The notes under the pieces were generated by a model. It ran no database searches, had not been told where the DNA came from, and saw nothing but the letters and a program-made list of their open reading frames with translations. Positions 7,724-13,311 of a DNA stretch of 27,227 nucleotides are shown one piece after another. Made by a program: the position numbers and the translations under genes. Position 1 is the stretch's first letter, and every line of letters starts with the position of its first letter. The DNA is from Thermococcus sp. Lineage in GTDB: Archaea; Methanobacteriota_B; Thermococci; Thermococcales; Thermococcaceae. The stretch is taken from NCBI GenBank assembly GCA_027023165.1, contig JALVWX010000216.1, positions 1-27,227 on the forward strand. Direction: 5' to 3'.

Positions 7724-8885
7724 ACTCACCGCAAAATTCAAGCTCAAGGAAACGCCAGAAGGGTTAGTTAGCCTCTTCTCCACTTATCGGGAAATTGTGA
7801 ACTTTCTCATCAGCTATGCCTTCGAGAACAACGTTACGAGCTTTTACCGGTTGAAGAAGGAGACTTACAAGGGCTTGCGTAAGGAGTATCCGGAACTGCC
7901 GAGCCATTACCTTTACACGGCTTGCCAGATGGCAACGGCGATATTCAAGAGCTTTAGAAAGAGGAGAAAGAAGGGAAAAGCTAAGGGGAAGCCCGTTTTT
8001 AAGAAAGAGGTCATAATGCTGGACGACCACCTCTTCAAACTCGACCTTGAGGAGGAAGTGATAAAACTCTCAACTCCAAGTGGGAGAATCCAACTGGAGT
8101 TTTATTCAGCCAAGTATCACGAAAAGTTCAAGGACTGGAAGGTTGGTCAAGCGTGGTTGGTGAGAACTCCAAAAGGAGTCTTCCTGAACGTTGTATTTTC
8201 GAAGGAAGTTGAGGTTAAGGAGCCTAAGACCTTTGTCGGTGTGGATTTAAACGAGAACAACGTAACGCTTTCCCTCCCCAACGGGGAGTTTGTCCAAATC
8301 ATCACTCACGAGCGGGAGATTAGGACGGGTTATTACGTGAAGAGACGGAGGATTCAGAAGAAGTTGAGGAGTGGGAAACGGAGAAAAGAGCTCCTCGAAA
8401 AGTATGGGCAGAGGGAGAGGAACAGGCTTAACGACCTTTACCACAAATTGGCCAACAAAATCGTTGAGCTGGCTGAGAAATATGGTGGTATTGCTCTGGA
8501 GGATTTGACTGAAATCAGGGAGTCAATAAGGTATTCTGCTGAGATGAACGGTCGTCTTCACAGGTGGAGTTTTAGGAAACTCCAGTCAATTATTGAATAC
8601 AAAGCGAAGTTGAAGGGTGTTAGGGTTGTTTTTGTTAATCCCGCTTACACTTCGTCCTTGTGCCCGGTATGTGGGGGAAAACTAAGCCCGAATGGGCACA
8701 GGGTTTTGAAGTGTTCAAACTGTGGTTTTGAGGCCGACCGTGATGTGGTTGGGAGTTGGAATATTCGTTTGAGAGGCCTGAAGATGTGGGGAGTCTCCGT
8801 TCCCCCCAAAAGCCCTCCAATGAAGATAGGAGGAGGGAAGGTTAGCCGTAACGACGTTTACGAACTTTACAAAAGTTACGGCTAA
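7704..8885 (+). CDS. tnpB: TnpB RNA-guided nuclease (IS607-associated)
   Basis: TnpB proteins are transposon-encoded RNA-guided DNA endonucleases and ancestors of Cas12. This one has 393 residues with a full RuvC-like set: D181 in FVGVDLNENNVTL, E266 in IALEDLTEIRES and D347 in EADRDVVGSWNI. A zinc ribbon (C320, C323, C337, C340) is inserted between the second and third acidic positions. The basic N-terminal region (FRKRRKKGKAKGKP) fits RNA/DNA binding. The start ATG lies inside the end of tnpA. The final segment reads DRDVVGSWNI rather than the more common D-x-NAA-x-NI, but the acid is kept. The 3' end of the gene also forms part of the guide-RNA scaffold. Confidence 0.94.
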   Translation: MSSETIKLTAKFKLKETPEGLVSLFSTYREIVNFLISYAFENNVTSFYRLKKETYKGLRKEYPELPSHYLYTACQMATAIFKSFRKRRKKGKAKGKPVFKKEVIMLDDHLFKLDLEEEVIKLSTPSGRIQLEFYSAKYHEKFKDWKVGQAWLVRTPKGVFLNVVFSKEVEVKEPKTFVGVDLNENNVTLSLPNGEFVQIITHEREIRTGYYVKRRRIQKKLRSGKRRKELLEKYGQRERNRLNDLYHKLANKIVELAEKYGGIALEDLTEIRESIRYSAEMNGRLHRWSFRKLQSIIEYKAKLKGVRVVFVNPAYTSSLCPVCGGKLSPNGHRVLKCSNCGFEADRDVVGSWNIRLRGLKMWGVSVPPKSPPMKIGGGKVSRNDVYELYKSYG

Positions 8886-8935
8886 CCAGAACGGTTAAAT
8901 CCTTATCGCGGGAGTTGTTGGATATGCAACAACCC
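8838..8935 (+). ncRNA. Candidate TnpB guide (omega/re) RNA scaffold at IS right end
   Basis: Two perfect inverted repeats stand at the tnpB 3' end. GGTTAGCCGTAAC (8840-8852) pairs with GTTACGGCTAACC (8875-8887), enclosing a 22-nt loop and including the tnpB stop codon. GTTGTTG (8914-8920) pairs with CAACAAC (8927-8933) around a 6-nt loop. Guide RNAs of TnpB elements overlap the 3' end of the gene and run to the element's right edge, with the guide taken from flanking DNA. The hairpins are seen; the RNA role and its 3' limit are inferred. Confidence 0.6.
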
Positions 8936-8984
8936 TACGCCCTGAGTTGTGGATAATCCATTGATCCGCCGGATCTTTGGTAAA

Positions 8985-8994
8985 GTTTATATAA
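8985..8994 (+). promoter_or_regulatory. TATA box for the 9018 gene
   Basis: GTTTATATAA, preceded by a purine-rich GGTAAA, lies about 28 nt upstream of the first possible GTG start, so the transcript should have almost no leader. Confidence 0.6.
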
Positions 8995-9017
8995 TGAAAA
9001 CGCGAAACCATTGATGG

Positions 9018-9461
9018 GTGTCCAGTGTGGCAGTGGTAGCGTTGAATCCCCGGCGTCAGCGGAAGCTTTGGGCTGCAGCGTTTGCAATGGCGATCTCGGT
9101 TATTCTCCTCGCCGGGGTGTACATCGGAGCGTACGTGACCGGGAGCGTGAGAACATTGAATCAGACCTTCAATGCACGCGAGGGCGAGTTCTACACCTTC
9201 GGCCTTCATGGAACCACCTGGAGCATGATGCGGCTGTCCATCAGCTCCAGTTCTCCGGTTACGGTTTGTGTGACCAACGGCTATGGGCTGGAGATGATGA
9301 AGAGCGGGCGCGGGACGATGTGCCTTTTCAAAGCGGATGGAGTGAGAACCCTGAACAGGGTGTGGCGCTTCCCGGAAAACGGTGTTCTGTACCTGGTGGT
9401 TATCCCAGGGGGAAAAGCCCGGGTGCACCTGGAGGTCAAAACGGGGCTGGTTATTCCGTGA
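9018..9461 (+). CDS. Membrane-anchored hypothetical protein
   Basis: I do not recognise this family. About 147 residues: a basic N-terminus (NPRRQRK), one hydrophobic segment (LWAAAFAMAISVILLAGVYI, about residues 17-36) acting as signal anchor, then a soluble, beta-rich outer domain with HGTTWSMMRLSISSSSPVTV and VWRFPENGVLYLVVIPGGKA. This resembles small archaeal exported proteins with an anchored beta-sandwich, but that is only a guess. The start is uncertain: GTG 9018 is nearly leaderless relative to the TATA box, whereas GTG 9027 follows GATGGGTG by 6 nt. It is a single-gene unit after the IS607 element. Confidence 0.68.
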   Translation: MSSVAVVALNPRRQRKLWAAAFAMAISVILLAGVYIGAYVTGSVRTLNQTFNAREGEFYTFGLHGTTWSMMRLSISSSSPVTVCVTNGYGLEMMKSGRGTMCLFKADGVRTLNRVWRFPENGVLYLVVIPGGKARVHLEVKTGLVIP

Positions 9462-9566
9462 GGACAGCGTTTTGGAAGTAGAGAGAACAGGAGCCGTTTC
9501 ATCGAGGATGCAATTTTACAGCGGCTGTCTTTGGAGAGTGAGCTTTCCAAAGGAGAAAGGCAATTA

Positions 9567-9643
9567 TGGAGCCGGGACCGGGATTTGAACCCGGGACCTG
9601 CGGATTACGAGTCCGCCGCCCTGCCGAGCTAGGCTACCCCGGC
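9567..9643 (-). tRNA. tRNA-Thr (anticodon CGU)
   Basis: A complete cloverleaf on the minus strand. Acceptor arm GCCGGGG pairs with TCCCGGC (one G-U), D arm GCCTAGCTCGGCAGGGC, anticodon arm GCGGA-CTCGTAA-TCCGC with anticodon CGT, T arm CCGGG-TTCGAAT-CCCGG, discriminator T and encoded CCA. The CGU anticodon reads ACG threonine codons. I see no intron. Confidence 0.95.
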
Positions 9644-9664
9644 ACCGTTTCTAGACTCCCCGCC

Positions 9665-9680
9665 GGGTTTATAAGTTTTT
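9665..9680 (-). promoter_or_regulatory. tRNA-Thr promoter
   Basis: The minus strand reads AAAAACTTATAAACCC, a strong archaeal BRE/TATA centred about 28 nt upstream of the tRNA 5' end, the expected spacing for a tRNA start. Confidence 0.65.
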
Positions 9681-9681
9681 C

Positions 9682-10506
9682 TCAGGGGGAGGACGGGCGG
9701 TTCAGAATGCTCCCCATCAGCGCGACGGCCCTCTGGGGGTCGAGGGCTATTATTAGGACTATCAGTGCAAGGAGCACGTTCAGAGCGGTTATCCTCTGGA
9801 GGGAGGTTATTTCCATCCTGTAAAGCTCACGGGAAATCCTCGCACGCCAGCCCTCCGAGTACGCGGAAATCAGTGCGCCGAGGAGAATTCCGGCGATGAC
9901 ATCGTACACCCAGTGGTGGGCCAGGAAGACGGTGGCGAAGGGTACTAGGGCATTCACAAGGATCAGAAGCTTTCCCCCCAGGCGGTCCCGGTACTTCCAG
10001 AGGGTTATTATGTTTATCGCCGCGAAAGTGTTGTGGAGGGACGGAAACACGAACTCCTGGCGGGTTAGGAGGGTGTTTCCGGAGGAGTATCCCGGCAGGT
10101 TGTAGACAACGTGGGGGGCGTATATGTGGAAGGCCAGGTATATTGCACCGGCGGTTCCGTATGCCATCAGATAGCGAACGAGAAGCTCATCCGAGGCCTG
10201 AAGGTCCGCCAGGTAGATGAGAAGATATGCAACGATCAGAGCTATTGAACCGGCGAACCCGAGGTAATAGACCCCACGGAACAGAAAGTAGAGGAGAGGA
10301 ATCGAGTGGGTAAACCTAACGAGCCACATTACAAAGGCCTTTGAGGTGAGGGGGAGCCTCAGGAACTGGCTGGTCACGTCAACGCTCCACCTGCCTATCA
10401 CACCGTAGAGAACCCCGAATCCCACCCATCCGAAGTAGCTCAGGAGAAACGCGTTCAGACGGATGAGCACATCATGTTCCCTGAGGCGCTGCTCAAGCAG
10501 CCCCAT
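9682..10506 (-). CDS. PAP2-superfamily membrane phosphatase
   Basis: A polytopic membrane protein of about 274 residues with PAP2 core motifs: FVFPSLHN (PSxH, about 154-159) and FLAHHWVYDVIAGILLGALI (His and Asp of the third motif, about 196-202). The PAP2_3/Aur1-like layout, with hydrophobic helices before and after, suggests a lipid-phosphate phosphatase or phospho-alcohol transferase acting at the outer membrane face. The first PAP2 motif (K-x6-RP) is not obvious. A GTG codon lies just before, but GGAGGT is 7 nt from ATG 10506, which I take as the start. The substrate is unknown. It is convergent with the anchored hypothetical gene and separated from it by the tRNA. Confidence 0.82.
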   Translation of the reverse strand: MGLLEQRLREHDVLIRLNAFLLSYFGWVGFGVLYGVIGRWSVDVTSQFLRLPLTSKAFVMWLVRFTHSIPLLYFLFRGVYYLGFAGSIALIVAYLLIYLADLQASDELLVRYLMAYGTAGAIYLAFHIYAPHVVYNLPGYSSGNTLLTRQEFVFPSLHNTFAAINIITLWKYRDRLGGKLLILVNALVPFATVFLAHHWVYDVIAGILLGALISAYSEGWRARISRELYRMEITSLQRITALNVLLALIVLIIALDPQRAVALMGSILNRPSSP

Positions 10507-10610
10507 CACTTCTACCTCCCATGGGAAACGATTAACCCCTGATTACAATACCAGCGGGGGTACCCGCTAAGCCTTAAAAAACTTTACACCCATCCCGAAT
10601 GGGTGAGAAC

Positions 10611-11057
10611 ATGGAAATACCGAACTACGGGAGAGTTGAGTTCAAAGCGGTTCTCTTTGACCTGAACGGCACACTGGGCGAAAGCGGAAGGGTAAGCGAG
10701 GAGGTGAAGCACCTGCTCGGGCGGCTTGCAGACATATACACGGTCGTCGTTCTGAGCGCCGACACATTCGGCACCCTTGAGGAGGAGTTCAAAGGCCTCC
10801 CCATTCGGATTGAGAGGGTCTCCTGCGGAACGGAGAAGGCCGAAATAGCGAAGGGCTACGCCCCTTACGCGGCGATTGGGAACGGCAACAACGACGTGGC
10901 GATGCTCGAGGGGGCCGAGTTGGCTTTCTGCGCGATCGGACCTGAAGGAGCGACCGTTGATGCACTCCTCGCGAGCGATGTGGTGGTGAAGGACGTCAAG
11001 GACGCGATAGCGATGCTCCTCGACGAGAGGAAGCTCATCGCAACGCTGAGGGGATGA
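10611..11057 (+). CDS. Small HAD-superfamily protein, COG4087 'soluble P-type ATPase' type
   Basis: A 148-residue minimal HAD fold without a large cap. Motif I is VLFDLNGTL (nucleophile position Asp17, with Asn19 where phosphatases usually have a second Asp), motif II is VVVLSADTFGT, the lysine region is GTEKAEIAKGY, and motif IV is AIGNGNNDVAMLEGAEL (90-95). The pattern resembles P-type ATPase catalytic domains, hence the name. The Asn at the acid/base position predicts altered or weak phosphatase chemistry. ATG 10611 is favoured over ATG 10599 because GGGTGA lies 5 nt before it. An A/T box at about 10573-10586 may be the promoter. The next gene begins 11 nt after its stop, so they form an operon. 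Confidence 0.82.
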   Translation: MEIPNYGRVEFKAVLFDLNGTLGESGRVSEEVKHLLGRLADIYTVVVLSADTFGTLEEEFKGLPIRIERVSCGTEKAEIAKGYAPYAAIGNGNNDVAMLEGAELAFCAIGPEGATVDALLASDVVVKDVKDAIAMLLDERKLIATLRG

Positions 11058-11068
11058 GGTGAAGGCGA

Positions 11069-11686
11069 GTGGATTACAGGACGCTGAAGGGATTGGGAAG
11101 TGCCAGGCTCGTTGTCAAGAGATCCGTTTTCATAGGCTACTCCTCACCGGCTAACACGGAGGACGAGGCAAGGGCCTTCATCAAGAAGGTAAAGGAACAC
11201 CACAACGACGCAACCCACAATGTTTCGGCTTACCTCATCAACGACGGGAAGAACTTCGCGGTTCGCTACGATGACGACGGAGAGCCAAAGGGTTCGGCCG
11301 GAAAGCCCATTCTTAAGGTCCTCCAGAACAGGGAGTTGAGCAACGTCGTTGTTGTGGTCACGCGTTACTTCGGTGGAATAAAGCTCGGCTACGGCGGCCT
11401 CGTCAAGGCCTACGGCGATGCGGCGAGTCTTGCGATAGACGACGCTGGAATCGCCGAGATTTACGAGACGGAGCGATTTGAGGTTACCTTCCCCTACAGC
11501 CTCTTCCACACGGTTAAAGAGACGGTTGAGAACGCCGGTGGAAGGGTCGTTGGGAAGGAATACAGCCAAACGGTGAAGTTCACGGTCGAGACGAGGAAGG
11601 GCAAAGCGGAACCGCTTATGGAGCTTATTACGGAGAAAACAAAGGGCAGGGCAAGGTTGAGGCCGCTCTTTATGCGGGGGCTTTGA
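11069..11686 (+). CDS. IMPACT/YigZ-family protein (UPF0029)
   Basis: A 205-residue protein with the IMPACT N-terminal signature: KRSVFIGYSSPANTEDEARA, HHNDATHNVSAYLI, YDDDGEPKGSAGKPILKVL and VVVVTRYFGGIKLGYGGLVK. The C-terminal half carries the ferredoxin-like DUF1949 domain. The family is linked to translation control in eukaryotes (GCN2 binding); the bacterial and archaeal role is unclear. The GTG start has GAGGTGA 6 nt before it, overlapping the end of the HAD gene. A T-rich terminator follows. Confidence 0.9.
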   Translation: MDYRTLKGLGSARLVVKRSVFIGYSSPANTEDEARAFIKKVKEHHNDATHNVSAYLINDGKNFAVRYDDDGEPKGSAGKPILKVLQNRELSNVVVVVTRYFGGIKLGYGGLVKAYGDAASLAIDDAGIAEIYETERFEVTFPYSLFHTVKETVENAGGRVVGKEYSQTVKFTVETRKGKAEPLMELITEKTKGRARLRPLFMRGL

Positions 11687-11692
11687 GGAAGG

Positions 11693-11711
11693 TTTTTTAT
11701 TTTTACTTTTT
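11693..11711 (+). terminator. Oligo-T terminator after the IMPACT gene
   Basis: Three T runs (T6, T5 and T5) separated by A and AC lie just after the stop. Oligo-T stretches without a required stem-loop are typical archaeal terminators. Confidence 0.6.
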
Positions 11712-11760
11712 CCCTGAAAGCCTTGCCCTTCAGGGCGGGGAGAAGATCAGCGGTAGCTGG
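11712..11760 (+). mobile_element. Probable IS200/IS605 (IS1341-type) right-end remnant
   Basis: The segment has the shape GAAAGCC-TTGCCC-TTCA-GGGC-GGGGAGAAGATCAGC, closely resembling the hairpin and GGGGAGGATGTCA-like tail that closes many archaeal tnpB/IS1341 elements. CCTTGCCC (11721-11728) pairs with GGGCGGGG (11733-11740) around a TTCA loop. An alternative stem pairs CCCTGAA (11712-11718) with TTCAGGG (11729-11735). No tnpB accompanies it, so it is a solitary end or guide-RNA tail. The match is from remembered family patterns. The remaining sequence to 11955 holds nothing I recognise. Confidence 0.42.
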
Positions 11761-11955
11761 AGTCGCTTGGAACCGCACTAACAAGGGTTCAGCACATTTA
11801 CAAATATCTTGGAACCTTGAGAATGCCGGCTTCATATGTTCCTCAGAACGGAAGCACTGGATAGGAGACCCTCTCCTCCGCGAGGCGGTGAGGGACTTCA
11901 ACCCAGGACGTCCAGCTATTCCTTCCTCTCTTTAACCCTTAATTAAAGAGAGAAA

Positions 11956-12192
11956 TCAGAGGAGGCGCTCGGCCTCCTCCTGGAGTTTGACCTTCTCAAC
12001 GAGAACCTTAATGAGTTCGAGGAGTTCACGGGCGTTTTTCTCGGAGTAGGGTAGGAGAACGCTGGATATCCCGTAGAGGCGGGCGTGGTCCTCGAGGAGG
12101 GTTAAGGAAAACTCGATGGTTCTGCTTGATCTGCCGAAGAGGCCGTCGCGGGTGCTCTTCAGGCGAACCTCATACCTCTTATGGGCCTTCAC
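11956..12192 (-). CDS. Small hypothetical protein (78 aa)
   Basis: I do not recognise this protein. It has a basic N-terminus (KAHKRYEVRLKSTRDGLFGRSSR), a beta-like middle (TIEFSLTLLEDHARLYGISS) and a charged amphipathic C-terminal helix (NARELLELIKVLVEKVKLQE) that could form a coiled coil. The GTG start is supported by GGGGGTGG 4-5 nt upstream. It follows a minus-strand gene separated by a T-rich stretch and a GCCCCA/TGGGGC hairpin (about 12215-12236). The clean ribosome site and protein-like composition argue that it is real. Confidence 0.6.
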   Translation of the reverse strand: MKAHKRYEVRLKSTRDGLFGRSSRTIEFSLTLLEDHARLYGISSVLLPYSEKNARELLELIKVLVEKVKLQEEAERLL

Positions 12193-12224
12193 AAAACCAC
12201 CCCCCGTGCGTGCCCCAAATGGGG

Positions 12225-12237
12225 CAAAAAAGAAAAG
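12225..12237 (-). terminator. T-rich terminator after the 12239 gene
   Basis: On the minus strand CTTTTCTTTTTT follows immediately after the stop of the 12239-12478 gene, and a GCCCCATTTGGGGC hairpin follows it. This fits an archaeal oligo-T terminator. Confidence 0.5.
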
Positions 12238-12238
12238 G

Positions 12239-12478
12239 TCAGCGGAGCAGGGTTCTAATTTCCTCCTCGCTGAGGACCCGCTCGATGTATTTGGAGAGGA
12301 GGTAAACGAGGAGGAAGACGTTCTCGGGGGTTAGGTCAATGGCCTCGTAAATGTACCGGTCATAACCGTCAGCAATGATGAAGCGGAAGTTTCCGGGGCC
12401 GAATTCCACCTCAATCCTGAGGGGTCCGTCCACGCCCTCTAACTCAAGGACATAGTAATCAAAGTCCATTGCATACAT
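12239..12478 (-). CDS. Small hypothetical acidic protein (79 aa)
   Basis: I do not recognise this protein. It is acidic with a beta-rich N-terminal half (FDYYVLELEGVDGPLRIEVE, then FGPGNFRFIIADGYDRYIYE) and a helical tail (LTPENVFLLVYLLSKYIERV). A longer frame opens at ATG 12529, but the TATA box at 12539-12549 is only about 9 nt from that codon, which would then lie upstream of the transcript. GGTGGTC precedes ATG 12478, so I start there. Confidence 0.6.
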   Translation of the reverse strand: MYAMDFDYYVLELEGVDGPLRIEVEFGPGNFRFIIADGYDRYIYEAIDLTPENVFLLVYLLSKYIERVLSEEEIRTLLR

Positions 12479-12538
12479 CACGACCACCGCGCAGAAGAGT
12501 GAGGGCACTCCCAAGCGGTTACGACTCATGCCCCCCGA

Positions 12539-12549
12539 GTTTATAAAGC
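12539..12549 (-). promoter_or_regulatory. TATA box for the 12478 gene
   Basis: The minus strand reads AGCTTTATAAAC; expected initiation about 25 nt further on (near 12517) leaves a leader of about 40 nt before ATG 12478. The position rules out the longer start at 12529. Confidence 0.55.
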
Positions 12550-12580
12550 TTTTGGTTTCTGGGAAATGGAAAAGGAAGGA

Positions 12581-12769
12581 TCAGCGGGAAGCAATGAGCC
12601 TGGCCTGCTCCTCCATGAGCCTGCACTGGTCTTTCTTTTTGAAGTAGGCTCTGGCGAGGTAGTAGAGCATCGGCAGGCCGATTATCAGGGGAATCGAGGC
12701 AATGCTTATGACAAAGCCGACCGCATAGGCCACCTTCTGGGCTGTCGTGAAGCACTTCATATGCATCAC
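12581..12769 (-). CDS. Small membrane protein (62 aa)
   Basis: Unrecognised. It has one or two hydrophobic helices (VAYAVGFVISIASIPLIIGL and PMLYYLARAYF, about 13-43), then KKKDQ and a short charged helix (CRLMEEQARLIASR) expected on the cytoplasmic side. The start is uncertain: GTG 12769, ATG 12766 or ATG 12760; no convincing ribosome site is visible. It ends about 32 bp before the promoter of the next minus-strand gene and begins just left of a truncated cas6. The composition looks like a real small membrane protein. Confidence 0.5.
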   Translation of the reverse strand: MMHMKCFTTAQKVAYAVGFVISIASIPLIIGLPMLYYLARAYFKKKDQCRLMEEQARLIASR

Positions 12770-12794
12770 GAGGGGATAGAACTAGCATAGTGCT

Positions 12795-13208
12795 TTGGAA
12801 ACTTCGCCCGTTGTAGTGAGGACTCTCAACGGCGGCTACTTCACCTTCATCCACCACGCAGACCTTAACTACTTCATAAACCGCCTCACGGAAAACGCTG
12901 TCAGGAAGTACAGTGCCTTCACCGGAGAGGACTTTGAACTCGACGGCTCACTGTTCACCTACATGATACCCCGGGTTAGGAAGAACGGGATGATAGACGT
13001 CTTCGTCGAGATGAAGATCCACGGGAAGTCCTTCCAGGTCGCCGGTTCTACTTGGAAGCTACTCGAAGCCCCCGTCAACGGCGATAACAGGGATTTCTAC
13101 GCCTTCATAATGGACGCCGGGATAGGCGAGCTCAATCCTCACGGCTTCGGACTTATAAATCCCATCCAAAGAGCCAGATACAATGCACGCAAGGGGTCAC
13201 CAACATAA
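12795..13208 (+). pseudogene. cas6: Cas6 fragment, C-terminal half only
   Basis: Cas6 cuts CRISPR precursor RNA. These 137 residues match its second RAMP (ferredoxin) domain: TSPVVVRTLNGG where full proteins have LSPI-V-V, and the closing glycine-rich loop DAGIGELNPHGFGLINPI. Pyrococcus Cas6 is about 264 residues; the N-terminal half, with the catalytic Tyr-His-Lys triad, is missing. An in-frame TAG lies at 12783-12785, and neither strand upstream encodes the lost part. The fragment should not process crRNA; another Cas6 elsewhere would be needed. It lies about 100 bp upstream of cas10. Confidence 0.85.
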
Positions 13209-13225
13209 CGACCTGCGCTCCAAAA

Positions 13226-13239
13226 CGTTTTTATATCCA
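13226..13239 (+). promoter_or_regulatory. csm operon promoter
   Basis: AACGTTTTTATATCC, preceded by CCAAA, is the only strong BRE/TATA before cas10 and implies a leader of about 50 nt. The leader contains TGATGCA twice (13260-13266 and 13273-13279) and a GGAGGTGG ribosome site before GTG 13312. The repeats are possible operator material for the operon's own winged-helix protein. Confidence 0.55.
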
Positions 13240-13311
13240 TTAGAGGCACAGGTTTTACATGATGCACTATGATGATGCATTGCTTTTTCTCAATTTACCG
13301 GAGGTGGTCCG

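Larger units (their letters stand above)
7095..8940 (+). mobile_element. IS607-family insertion sequence (ends approximate)
   Basis: The element contains a serine-recombinase TnpA and an overlapping TnpB, the IS607 arrangement. IS607 elements make no conserved target duplication and have ill-defined ends, so the borders are estimates: the left just before tnpA, the right after the hairpin at 8914-8933. Both genes are intact, so the element may be active or recently active. It lies between the broken transporter gene and an unrelated hypothetical gene. Confidence 0.82.

Noticed and set aside
11760..11950. Possible tRNA-like or coding remnant after the IS-like hairpin
   Set aside because: No cloverleaf could be folded, and the open frames show no protein-like composition.
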